Assembly (NCBI RefSeq): GCF_050920755.1
Contig: NZ_CP158480.1
Location: 1,488,001 to 1,552,000, forward strand
Source: Oligella sp050920755
GTDB taxonomy: Bacteria > Pseudomonadota > Gammaproteobacteria > Burkholderiales > Burkholderiaceae_B
Length of the DNA stretch: 64,000 nucleotides
Reading direction: 5' to 3'
Shown here: positions 1 through 7,883 of the stretch, piece after piece
Layout of the letters: every line of letters begins with the position of its first letter
Position numbering within the stretch: position 1 is the stretch's first letter
Position numbers and translations under genes: made by a program
The notes under the pieces: model-generated
What the model saw: only the letters and a program-made list of their open reading frames with translations
What the model was told of the DNA's origin: nothing
The model's database searches: none

Positions 1-1347
1 ACCAAAGTTTAAGCCGGCAAGTAGTCTTTCAGTTGTACGCTGACTAACAGGCAATCGTAACCACTCATTAAAGCGGGTTTGTGCTTGTTTAAGTGTATTA
101 GAAATATCTTCTATACCATAATCTTCTAGAGCAAAATCATTCCCCTCGGTAACAAAAGCGATTTGGTTCTTTAGATCATTCAATCGGTTATTAACGGGGG
201 TTGCCGATAGCATAAGCACTTTGGTTTTAACCCCTGCCTTAATAATATCGTCCATCAGCTTTGAGTAGCGAGTATGCCTTTCACCGGCGACACTGGCATT
301 ACGGAAGTTATGTGACTCATCAATAACAACTAAATCATAGTTACCCCAATTAAGGGTTGCTAAGTTCAAATCACCGGAAGTGCCTTGTTCACGAGTTAAA
401 TCGGTATGATTAATTACGTCATAGCCAAAACGATCCTGACTCAGCACATTACGCTTATCATTCTGAGTGTATAGCGTCCAGTTTTCACGAAGCTTTTTGG
501 GCGCCAGAACCAAGACTTTATTATTACGAAGCTCGTAATACTTAATAACAGCTAAAGCCTCAAAGGTTTTACCCAATCCTACCGAGTCAGCTAGAATACA
601 ACCGTTATAACGTTCCAACTTGTCTATTACGCCCAGCACGCCATCCTTTTGAAAGGGATAAAGCTTATTCCAAATTAAGGTCTGTTTGATACCCGTTTTA
701 CTTTTGACGATGATATCTTCATCGATCTCCGTCAATAACTCTTGGAACAAACGGTAGAGAATTAAAAAATAAACTAACTCCGGTGGTTGATCGGCAGCAA
801 GAAATTCTGTTGCCGCAATTAAGTCAGACTGAAGATCAACATTCGCTTGCTCTTGCCAATGCTGATTAAACCACCTTTGCATTTGCTGTGTCTGAGCCTC
901 ATCATCACTGCCCATATTCATCTCAATACGTTCATTAAATACGAGGCCTAACCCGGCAGCAGTCAAATCGGAAGAGCCTTGAATAAAAGCCTGAATACTA
1001 TTGCTATTTAAGAGATATAGCTTATTACTGACTCGATTAGCATTAGTGCCTTTTGCCTTAACCCTATTTTTAAGCCATTTCAAAAATAAATGGGCTGACT
1101 CTTTTTGATTAAGCTGATGTAATAAGCGTTCTTCACCCTCGGCACAAGCCAAGCGTTTAGTTAGCGGAACTTCAGTTATACCTAGTAATAACTTCGTATC
1201 ACAGTGTCTTAACTGCTCGTATAAGGCTATAAAACCTGATAAAGTCATGTCCTTCAGGAGTAATGAAAGCTCCATATCGCCTTGAATTTGCTCTTGTAGC
1301 ACTGACAAAAGCTTCACTTCTCGATTATCAATTAGCCAATTAGCCAC
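1..1347 (-). CDS. PLD-like/SNF2-type DEAD/DEAH helicase, 3' end outside window
   Basis: An open frame of 449 codons runs without a stop to the left edge, so the C-terminal part is missing. It starts at a GTG with an AGGA about 8 nt upstream; an in-frame stop lies just before. Residues near 124-129 read GSSDLT in a phospholipase-D-like context (KLYLL, then IQGSSDLTAAGLGL). The SNF2 ATPase core follows: Walker A ADSVGLGKT around 253-261, Walker B DESH at about 343-346, and motif III SAT near 381. Proteins with this PLD plus SNF2 layout are usually found in defence or restriction-associated islands (family knowledge). It sits on the 3' side of tRNA-Pro, a classic island position. The motifs are clear; the biological role is inferred. 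Confidence 0.85.
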   Translation of the reverse strand, partial: MANWLIDNREVKLLSVLQEQIQGDMELSLLLKDMTLSGFIALYEQLRHCDTKLLLGITEVPLTKRLACAEGEERLLHQLNQKESAHLFLKWLKNRVKAKGTNANRVSNKLYLLNSNSIQAFIQGSSDLTAAGLGLVFNERIEMNMGSDDEAQTQQMQRWFNQHWQEQANVDLQSDLIAATEFLAADQPPELVYFLILYRLFQELLTEIDEDIIVKSKTGIKQTLIWNKLYPFQKDGVLGVIDKLERYNGCILADSVGLGKTFEALAVIKYYELRNNKVLVLAPKKLRENWTLYTQNDKRNVLSQDRFGYDVINHTDLTREQGTSGDLNLATLNWGNYDLVVIDESHNFRNASVAGERHTRYSKLMDDIIKAGVKTKVLMLSATPVNNRLNDLKNQIAFVTEGNDFALEDYGIEDISNTLKQAQTRFNEWLRLPVSQRTTERLLAGLNFG

Positions 1348-1472
1348 GAGCGCATCCTAAAAAATAGTTATAAACACAGACAAAACGCCTATAGTTTAAA
1401 TTAATAATTCCTCATGATGTTGATAACGCTCATCGCTATTTAATGTGAAGCATAAACTTTCAAGAAACCAAC

Positions 1473-1506
1473 AAAAAAGGACCTACAGCTCACACCGTAA
1501 GTCCTT
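1473..1506 (-). terminator. intrinsic terminator of tRNA-Pro
   Basis: A 10-bp stem (AAGGACTTAC with GTAGGTCCTT, one G-U pair) and a 10-nt loop are followed on the minus strand by six T. It begins 9 nt after the tRNA 3' end. Because it is intact, nothing has inserted exactly at the tRNA end. Confidence 0.85.
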
Positions 1507-1514
1507 GAATTCAT

Positions 1515-1591
1515 TGGTCGGAACGGAAGGATTCGAACCTTCGACCCCTTGCACCCCATGCAAGTGCGCTACCAGACTGCGCTACGCCCCG
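1515..1591 (-). tRNA. tRNA-Pro (anticodon GGG)
   Basis: A 77-nt cloverleaf with encoded CCA. The acceptor stem pairs CGGGGCG with CGTTCCG (two G-U), discriminator A. The anticodon stem is CTTGC/GCAAG with loop ATGGGGT, giving anticodon GGG. The T-arm contains GGTTCGAATCC. In related Burkholderiales a tRNA-Pro commonly follows ihfA-merR; here pntAB, tctCBA and the broken lldD lie between. Confidence 0.97.
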
Positions 1592-1615
1592 ACTGCTCTC
1601 ATTAGAGAATCATAG

Positions 1616-1644
1616 ATTCTAGGATATTTTAAATTAAAATGCAA
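1616..1644 (-). promoter_or_regulatory. sigma-70-type promoter of tRNA-Pro
   Basis: On the minus strand, -35 TTGCAT and -10 TAGAAT are separated by 17 nt. The -10 lies about 25 nt upstream of the tRNA 5' end. Confidence 0.7.
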
Positions 1645-1690
1645 GTTATTCTGGACAAAGCCATTGCCAGGTATTAAATTTAATCTTAAA

Positions 1691-1719
1691 TTGACATTAT
1701 CAACTTAAAAAGCATTTAA
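1691..1719 (+). promoter_or_regulatory. possible promoter of the broken lldD
   Basis: A perfect -35 TTGACA at 1691-1696 is followed after 17 nt by a poor -10 (ATTTAA). The start codon is 16 nt further on. The weak -10 keeps confidence low. Confidence 0.35.
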
Positions 1720-1734
1720 ACCATTTAAATTCCT

Positions 1735-2907
1735 ATGTTCAATATTAATAAAATCACCTGCATCGACGATCTTCGTAAAGTCGCTAAATTCAAAGTGCCT
1801 AGAATGTTCTATGACTACATGGATACCGGTTCATTTACGGAAAGTACTTATCGCTCTAATGCAGCCGATTTTCAGAAATTGAAGTTTCTCCAAAAAGTCG
1901 CTCGCGATTTAAGTAATCGTAGCATTAAGGGCAAGTTACTGGGCACTGAATATGCCATGCCGGTGGCTTTGGCACCGACCGGACTGACCGGAATGCAGCG
2001 TGCGGATGGGGAAATTCTTGCCGCCAAAGCCGCCGAGCGTTTCGGTGTGCCCTTTACCCTGTCGACCATGAGTATCTGCTCCATTGAGGATGTCGCTGAA
2101 AATACCACGCAGCCCTTTTGGTTTCAGCTTTATGTGATGAAGGACCGTGATTTTATGCGCCGCTTAATCGGTCGCGCTAAAGCCGCCGGTTGTTCGGCCT
2201 TGGTGCTGACTCTTGATTTACAAGTGATGGGTCAACGTCATAAAGACATTAAAAACGGTTTAAGTACACCCCCTAAACCCACCCTGCTCAATTTACTCGA
2301 TTTATTAAGACGCCCCGAATGGTGTTGGCATATGAGTAAAACCAAGCGTCGCAGTTTCGGTAATATCGTCGGTCATGTGAGCGGCGTTGCCGATACTTCT
2401 TCGCTCGCCTCTTGGACTGCCGATCAGTTTGACCCTCAACTCAATTGGAATGATATTGCATGAATTAAGGAGGTCTGGGACGGACCGCTGATCCTTAAAG
2501 GCATTATGTGTCCGGAAGATGCGCTACTGGCTCACCAACATGGGGGCGATGCCATTGTTATTTCAAATCATGGCGGTCGTCAATTAGACGGCGCACCCTC
2601 TTCTATTTCCGCCTTGACACCCATTGTCGAGACTTTAGCACGACATGGCAGCCGGATGGAAGTGTATATGGATGGCGGCGTTTATCAAGGGCAGGATATT
2701 CTAAGAGCTAAGGCCTTGGGCGCGGATGGCGTTATGATTGGTCGAGCCTTTTTGTACGGACTGGCCGCCTTTGGCCAAGAAGGTGTTGAAAAAGCCTTAA
2801 AAATCTTGGCAAATGAACTTGATGTGAGTATGGCATTTTGCGGTCACACCCAATTATCGGAGGTGAATCGAGAGATTTTACTAAATCCGGAAGCGGTGAA
2901 AGTTTGA
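1735..2907 (+). pseudogene. lldD: FMN-dependent L-lactate dehydrogenase (LldD type), interrupted by one in-frame TGA
   Basis: This family oxidises L-lactate or similar 2-hydroxy acids to 2-oxo acids with FMN, at the membrane in bacteria. Reading through TGA at 2461-2463 (codon 243) gives one 390-codon frame, the normal family length. Both halves align with LldD: N-terminal FYDYMDTGSFTE, MPVALAPTGL and FTLSTMSICSIE; C-terminal GPLILKGIM, SNHGGRQLDG with the catalytic His near residue 279, and GRAFLYGL. At the TGA, E. coli LldD has Trp (motif DLEWIRDFW), so one TGG-to-TGA change explains it. An internal ATG at 2506 could start only a fragment without the FMN-binding N-terminal half. A sequencing error or readthrough remains possible. 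Confidence 0.85.
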
Positions 2908-2936
2908 TGTAATTCATCGCATCATTCATCCCTAAC

Positions 2937-2977
2937 CCCCTGATACCAGTAACAAGATGCTGAAATCAGGGGTTTTT
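2937..2977 (+). terminator. intrinsic terminator after the lldD pseudogene
   Basis: An 8-bp stem, CCCCTGAT with ATCAGGGG, and a 20-nt loop are followed by five T. It separates lldD from the tct operon. Confidence 0.75.
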
Positions 2978-3003
2978 ACCTAAAGCTTTTTGATCCTCAA
3001 CAA

Positions 3004-3037
3004 TTGCAAAATAAATCCTTCATGATAATAATTATTA
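3004..3037 (+). promoter_or_regulatory. promoter of tctCBA with an overlapping Fur-like box
   Basis: A -35 TTGCAA (3004-3009) is followed 16 nt later by TAATAA as the likely -10. Over the -10 lies TGATAATAATTATTA (3023-3037), which matches 13 of the 14 defined positions of the Fur 7-1-7 consensus TGATAAT-N-ATTATCA. The same arrangement is seen at tonB and the ferric transporter here. The stretch is AT-rich, so a chance match cannot be excluded. Confidence 0.55.
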
Positions 3038-3076
3038 AAAATAACTAAGAATTTATTATTCATCTCAGGAGGATGT

Positions 3077-4033
3077 ATGAAGCTTAAAAGCAATCTTATC
3101 AAGGGCTTATTAATCAGTAGCTTATTCCTAAGCGCTTCAGTACAGGCACAAGTCAATGTGATGCTGCCGGCAAATCCCGGCGGTGGTTGGGATGGCACCG
3201 GTCGTCAAACAATGGCCGCCATGAATAAAGCCGGTATTTATACCGGTACAGTTAATTACACGAACCGTGGTGGTGCGGGCGGTACCATCGGTTTAGCTGA
3301 GTTTAAAAACAAGGCCAACGGCAAGCCTGACGAGTTGGCTGTCTTTGGAGCGATTACGGTGGGCTCCATTACGATGAATAATTCGCCCATCAAATTAGAC
3401 GACTTCAAGCCAATGGCTCGCTTAACAGCCGAATACCTGGTACTTGCAGTGCGTCCCGACTCGCCATATAAAACGCTGGCAGATCTGGCCAAAGCGCTTA
3501 AAGAAAATCCGGGCGCTGTGCCCGTTGGTGGCGGCTCGGCCGGCGGTGTTGATCACGTTGCTTTAGCACTTTTAGCTAAAGCCGGTGGTGCTGATGCCGG
3601 TAAAATCAACTATATCCCACAAGCAGGCGGCACCGAGACAATTACCGGTATTGTTAACGGCACCCTGGCAGCAGGTATTTCCGGCGTTTCAGAGTTCCAA
3701 CAATTTGCAGAAATGGGTCGCGTCAAAATTCTAGGCATTACTTCAGCCGAACGCATGGAGGGCTTTGACGTTCCAACCTTTAAGGAGCAAGGCTTTGATA
3801 TTGAATTAGCAAACTGGCGCGGCTTCTTGGGTGCGCCTAATATGCCCGAAGACAATTACCGTGAGTGGATTGGCCGTTTTGAGCAGTTAAATGACAGTGA
3901 CGAGTGGAAGGAAACCATGAAGACCCAAGGTTGGGAGCCATTCTTCTTAACAGGCGAGGCCTTTGGCGAGTTTATTCAAGCAGAAACCGAACGTATTAAT
4001 GGTGTACTTAAAGACACCGGTTTAATTAAATAA
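3077..4033 (+). CDS. tctC: tripartite tricarboxylate transporter, substrate-binding protein TctC (Bug family)
   Basis: Periplasmic solute-binding component that delivers a carboxylate such as citrate to the TctAB membrane complex. The 318-residue protein has a cleavable signal peptide ending near VQAQ. The mature part carries Bug-family features (PANPGGGWDGTGR, then GGAGGTIGL, and GGTETITGIVNG). Start ATG has a strong AGGAGG 5-6 nt upstream. It leads the operon tctC-tctB-tctA; a terminator-like hairpin after it would keep TctC in excess over the membrane subunits. The substrate cannot be read from the sequence. The possible Fur box suggests a link to iron, for example ferric citrate (inference). 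Confidence 0.93.
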   Translation: MKLKSNLIKGLLISSLFLSASVQAQVNVMLPANPGGGWDGTGRQTMAAMNKAGIYTGTVNYTNRGGAGGTIGLAEFKNKANGKPDELAVFGAITVGSITMNNSPIKLDDFKPMARLTAEYLVLAVRPDSPYKTLADLAKALKENPGAVPVGGGSAGGVDHVALALLAKAGGADAGKINYIPQAGGTETITGIVNGTLAAGISGVSEFQQFAEMGRVKILGITSAERMEGFDVPTFKEQGFDIELANWRGFLGAPNMPEDNYREWIGRFEQLNDSDEWKETMKTQGWEPFFLTGEAFGEFIQAETERINGVLKDTGLIK

Positions 4034-4047
4034 TTTTCTGAACTAAG

Positions 4048-4078
4048 GCCGGTCGCTTTACACGCAGCCGGCTTTTTT
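4048..4078 (+). terminator. terminator-like hairpin between tctC and tctB (partial attenuator)
   Basis: GCCGG pairs with CCGGC (plus a T-G pair), with a 13-nt loop and then six T, 14 nt after the tctC stop. A short stem inside an operon suggests partial termination, giving more binding protein than permease. Confidence 0.6.
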
Positions 4079-4111
4079 AATTCATACAAAGTATACAAAA
4101 GCAGTTTTACT

Positions 4112-4594
4112 ATGCAAGATAACAAGTCAAAACCTTGGTGGCTTGGGATTGCCGTTATATTATTAGGGGGAGTCTGCCTCTATAGTGCGTCCAATCTCTC
4201 CAGCACCGCGCAATACGCTGCGTTAGGCCCGGGGTTCTTTGTCAATATGTCGGGGCTGGGTTTAGTTATTCTAGGCGTACTATTAACCATACAAATCGCT
4301 CGCGGTGAACAGTTTGAAGCACAAGACACTGAAAACGCCAGCGGCAAAACACCCATGGATAAGCGCGCTTTCTTTACTGCGTTGCTGGGCTGCCTAATAC
4401 CCGCATTAACCATTAAGTTTTTAGGCTTACCTTTAACGGCTATGCTGGGCTTTGCTTTAATTGCCCGCGCATTCGGTTCTCGCAAATTATTGCTCGATCT
4501 CTTAGCAGGCTTTCTGGTTGGTGCCCTCAGTTGGGGACTTTTCAGCTATTTAGGCTTGCAATTAGGTGAATTTTCTCCGCTCATAGGTGTATAA
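4112..4594 (+). CDS. tctB: tripartite tricarboxylate transporter, small membrane subunit TctB
   Basis: A 160-residue membrane protein, the small subunit that pairs with TctA for sodium- or proton-coupled carboxylate uptake. Four hydrophobic stretches are visible: about 10-26, 43-62, 88-118 and 127-152. The second contains the family-typical ALGPGFF. The family is poorly conserved, so the call rests equally on its place between tctC and tctA. Its stop codon directly abuts the tctA start. No clear Shine-Dalgarno precedes the ATG. Confidence 0.9.
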   Translation: MQDNKSKPWWLGIAVILLGGVCLYSASNLSSTAQYAALGPGFFVNMSGLGLVILGVLLTIQIARGEQFEAQDTENASGKTPMDKRAFFTALLGCLIPALTIKFLGLPLTAMLGFALIARAFGSRKLLLDLLAGFLVGALSWGLFSYLGLQLGEFSPLIGV

Positions 4595-6088
4595 ATGGAA
4601 ACCTTAAATCTTCTTTTACACGGATTTACAGTCGCCTTTCAGCCTATGAATTTAGTATGGGCTTTTATCGGCGCAACTCTAGGTACCGCCATCGGTATTT
4701 TACCCGGCATCGGTCCGGCACTCACTATTGCCCTACTTCTGCCCGTCACCATTTCTGTAGGTCCGGTATCCGCCTTTATTATGTTTGCCGGTGTCTTTTA
4801 TGGCGCAATGTATGGTGGCGCAACAACCAGTATTTTAATTAATACGCCGGGTGAAGCCGGTTCCATGATGACTGCCTTAGAAGGTAATAAAATGGCTCGC
4901 AACGGGCGTGGAGCGACGGCTTTAGCTGCGGCGGCGCTCGGTTCCTTCGTGGCCGGCACCATCGCCACCGTGCTCTTAACTTTCGCTGCCCCTACAGTCG
5001 CCGAGCTTGCTTTCTTTATGAAGCCTGCCGATTATTTTGCCTTAACCATTCTAGCCTTTACTTCAGTGGCTGTGGTGATGGGTACCTCACGCGTCAGAGG
5101 TTTTATTTCCTTATTCATAGGTTTAGCCTTTGGTGTGATCGGCATCGATCAAATGAGCGGTCAAGCACGTATGACTTTTGGCATAGCCGATTTACTGGAC
5201 GGCATGGAATTAACTGTGGTGCTTGTATCTCTCTTTGCCGTTGGTGAGGTTATTTATGTTGCCAGTCGCTATCATCGAGAAAAAGATGAAATCACAGGTA
5301 TTAACAAAGGCAAGCGCCGGATGACCAAAGAGGATTGGCGCCGCTCATGGAAACCTTGGTTGCGCGGTACCTTTATCGGCTTCCCGATGGGTGCCATTCC
5401 TGCCGGCGGCTCGGAAATACCCACCATGTTGTCTTACACGCTTGAAAAAAAACTGTGTAAGCATAAAGAGGAGTTCGGAACCACCGGTGCCATTGAAGGG
5501 GTTGCCGGACCCGAGGCGGCAAATAATGCCTCTGCCGCCGGTGTCTTGGTGCCACTTTTAACCCTGGGACTACCGACCTCCGCCACAGCAGCTATTTTAT
5601 TGGCAGCCTTTCAGAATTACGGTTTGCAGCCGGGACCCTTTTTATTTACTTCTAATCCGGAATTAATCTGGGGCCTAATCGCCTCACTTTATATCGGTAA
5701 TGCCATGTTATTGGTATTAAATTTACCACTCATCGGCATGTGGGTAAAACTTTTATTAATCCCTAAACCGCAACTTTACGCAGGGATTTTAATCTTTGCC
5801 ATGATTGGCATCTGGGGTGTGTCCGGTTCTGTGTTTGATATGTATTGTATGGTCGCCATCGGCTTAATGGGTTATGTGATGCGGGTATATGACTTTCCCA
5901 TTGCACCGCTACTTATCGGATTGATTTTAGGCCCGATGACAGAAAATCAGTTACGCATATCCCTAGCCTCTGCTCAGGGAAACCCAATGGTACTGGTTGA
6001 AACGCCTTTATCAATTACCCTATTAAGCATTGCGGCTTTATTTATGCTGGCACCCATACTTCTAAAGCGTTTAAAATCACGGACTTAA
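4595..6088 (+). CDS. tctA: tripartite tricarboxylate transporter, large permease TctA
   Basis: The main transport subunit: 497 residues with about a dozen hydrophobic segments, normal for TctA. Family motifs are present: GILPGIGPALTIALLLP near 36-52, YGAMYGGATTSILINTPGE around 67-85, and a second PAGGSEIPTM loop near 268. It starts on the base after tctB, pointing to translational coupling. The operon ends about 240 bp before pntA with no clear terminator; the weak hairpin at 6135-6163 lacks a T-run. Confidence 0.96.
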   Translation: METLNLLLHGFTVAFQPMNLVWAFIGATLGTAIGILPGIGPALTIALLLPVTISVGPVSAFIMFAGVFYGAMYGGATTSILINTPGEAGSMMTALEGNKMARNGRGATALAAAALGSFVAGTIATVLLTFAAPTVAELAFFMKPADYFALTILAFTSVAVVMGTSRVRGFISLFIGLAFGVIGIDQMSGQARMTFGIADLLDGMELTVVLVSLFAVGEVIYVASRYHREKDEITGINKGKRRMTKEDWRRSWKPWLRGTFIGFPMGAIPAGGSEIPTMLSYTLEKKLCKHKEEFGTTGAIEGVAGPEAANNASAAGVLVPLLTLGLPTSATAAILLAAFQNYGLQPGPFLFTSNPELIWGLIASLYIGNAMLLVLNLPLIGMWVKLLLIPKPQLYAGILIFAMIGIWGVSGSVFDMYCMVAIGLMGYVMRVYDFPIAPLLIGLILGPMTENQLRISLASAQGNPMVLVETPLSITLLSIAALFMLAPILLKRLKSRT

Positions 6089-6260
6089 GTATAAAAAACA
6101 GCATCAGAGATAGCTGCTGATTAAGCATCCAAGCCGGGAGTAAATTTAATCATTGACCTCCCGACGCAACCCGACAATTATATTTCCCCTCTCCCAACAC
6201 TTACAATTAGTTAAAAACAAGCTTCAAAAGCTCTCAACACATTTATAAATGCCTCATCCT

Positions 6261-6277
6261 ATAGTATTATCTACTAT
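6261..6277. other. small palindrome upstream of pntA
   Basis: ATAGTA and TACTAT flank a 5-nt spacer about 60 bp upstream of the pntA start, in a gap of 246 bp. It could be an operator or part of a -10 region (TATAGT, TATTAT). Nothing else is recognised in the gap. Confidence 0.25.
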
Positions 6278-6334
6278 CGGGAGAATGCATTTTTTGCAGT
6301 TTATTTTCTTTTAATCTTAACGAGGTATGAATTG

Positions 6335-7873
6335 ATGAGAATAGGGATTCCTAAGGAGCAATTCGCCGGTGAAACCCGTGTTGCGGCCACACCGACGACT
6401 GTGACACAACTCATTAAGCTCGGTTATGACGTGGCGATAGAAAGCGGCGCCGGTCTGCTTGCGAAGTTTGACGACTCCGCATATACCGAAGCCGGTGCGA
6501 ACGTAGTCAGTCGCGACGATGTTTTTAAAAGTGACATCGTCTATAAAATTAATGCGCCTAGCGACGCCGAAATTGACGCGATGAACGAGGGGACGATCTT
6601 AGTCTCTTTTGTACAGCCCGCACAAAACCCTGAGCTGGTCGAAAAACTTAGAGCCAAAAAAATCACCGCCATGGCGGTAGATATGGTGCCACGTATTTCA
6701 CGTGCACAGTCAATGGACGTCCTATCTTCCATGGCAAATATCAGCGGTTATCGTGCCGTGATTGAAGCAGCCCATCACTTTGGCCGTTTCTTTACCGGTC
6801 AAATTACCGCTGCCGGTAAGGTACCTCCTGCGCAAGTATTGGTTATCGGTGCCGGTGTTGCCGGTCTGGCGGCTATCGGTGCGGCCGGTTCACTCGGTGC
6901 GATTGTTAAGGCTTTCGACACACGCCTTGAGGTAGCCGAACAGATTGAATCCATGGGCGGTGAGTTCCTTAAGTTGGACTTCCCTCAGGAGTCCGGCGGC
7001 TCCGGTGACGGTTACGCCAAGGTCATGAGCGATGAGTTTATCAAGGCGGAGATGGCGCTTTTTGCCGAGCAGGCAAAAGTGGTTGATATCATCATCACCA
7101 CTGCTGCTATTCCGGGCAAGCCTTCACCTAAGCTTATCACCAAGGAGATGGTAGATTCCATGAAGCCGGGCTCGGTGATCGTGGACTTGGCCGCTTTAGG
7201 CGGCGGTAACTGTGAATACACCGTGCCGGGTGAAGTGTTTGTGACGGATAATAACGTCACTGTGATTGGTTACACCGACTTGCCTAATCGCTTAGCCGGT
7301 CAGTCATCACAGCTCTACTCGACTAACTTAGTTAACCTGTCTAAGCTCATCACCCCTGAAAAAGACGGTCAGGCCGTGCTTGATTTTGAGGATGTGATTA
7401 TTCGCAATATGACTGTCACGCACGATGGTGAAGTCATGTTCCCGCCGCCACCGATTCAGGTATCGGCTGCACCACAGCAAGCCGCAGCCCCTGCTGCCGC
7501 ACCGGTCAAAGTTGAAAAAGCGCCTAAGCCTTTATGGCAAAAGCTGGCGTTACCGGTGATTGGGGTACTGATTTACCTATGGGCAAGCCACTATGCTCCA
7601 CAAGAGTTCTTAAATCACTTAACCGTGTTTATGTTGAGCTGCGTGGTCGGTTACTACGTGGTGTGGAATGTCACCCATGCATTACATACGCCGCTGATGT
7701 CAGTAACTAACGCCATTTCCGGCATTATTATTGTCGGTGCGGTGATTCAGATGTCAAATATTAACGGATTTGCCAGTTTCCTGGCCTTTATTTCCGTTTT
7801 CCTCGTCAGCATCAATATCTTCGGGGGCTTCTACGTGACCCGACGGATGCTTAATATGTTTCGTAAAGGCTAA
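6335..7873 (+). CDS. pntA: NAD(P) transhydrogenase subunit alpha
   Basis: With PntB it forms the inner-membrane transhydrogenase that uses the proton gradient to make NADPH from NADH. The 512 residues match E. coli PntA nearly end to end: start MRIGIPKE, RISRAQSMDVLSSMANI near 130-150, NAD-binding VIGAGVAGLAAIGAA near 170-185, GGNCEYTVPGE near 290-300. A Pro/Ala-rich linker (about 375-395) leads to four C-terminal membrane segments including YYVVWNVTHALHTPLMSVTNAISG. ATG at 6335 is preferred over the TTG one codon earlier, since MRIGIP is the family N-terminus and AGGT lies 8 nt upstream. It is 10 bp from pntB. Confidence 0.98.
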   Translation: MRIGIPKEQFAGETRVAATPTTVTQLIKLGYDVAIESGAGLLAKFDDSAYTEAGANVVSRDDVFKSDIVYKINAPSDAEIDAMNEGTILVSFVQPAQNPELVEKLRAKKITAMAVDMVPRISRAQSMDVLSSMANISGYRAVIEAAHHFGRFFTGQITAAGKVPPAQVLVIGAGVAGLAAIGAAGSLGAIVKAFDTRLEVAEQIESMGGEFLKLDFPQESGGSGDGYAKVMSDEFIKAEMALFAEQAKVVDIIITTAAIPGKPSPKLITKEMVDSMKPGSVIVDLAALGGGNCEYTVPGEVFVTDNNVTVIGYTDLPNRLAGQSSQLYSTNLVNLSKLITPEKDGQAVLDFEDVIIRNMTVTHDGEVMFPPPPIQVSAAPQQAAAPAAAPVKVEKAPKPLWQKLALPVIGVLIYLWASHYAPQEFLNHLTVFMLSCVVGYYVVWNVTHALHTPLMSVTNAISGIIIVGAVIQMSNINGFASFLAFISVFLVSINIFGGFYVTRRMLNMFRKG

Positions 7874-7883
7874 GGATTAGATT

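Noticed and set aside
2461..2463. TGA in lldD as selenocysteine
   Set aside because: E. coli LldD has Trp there, the family has no selenoproteins known to me, and no SECIS-like hairpin directly follows.
6135..6163. CGGGAG/CTCCCG hairpin as terminator of tctA
   Set aside because: No T-run follows and the loop is long; too weak to list.
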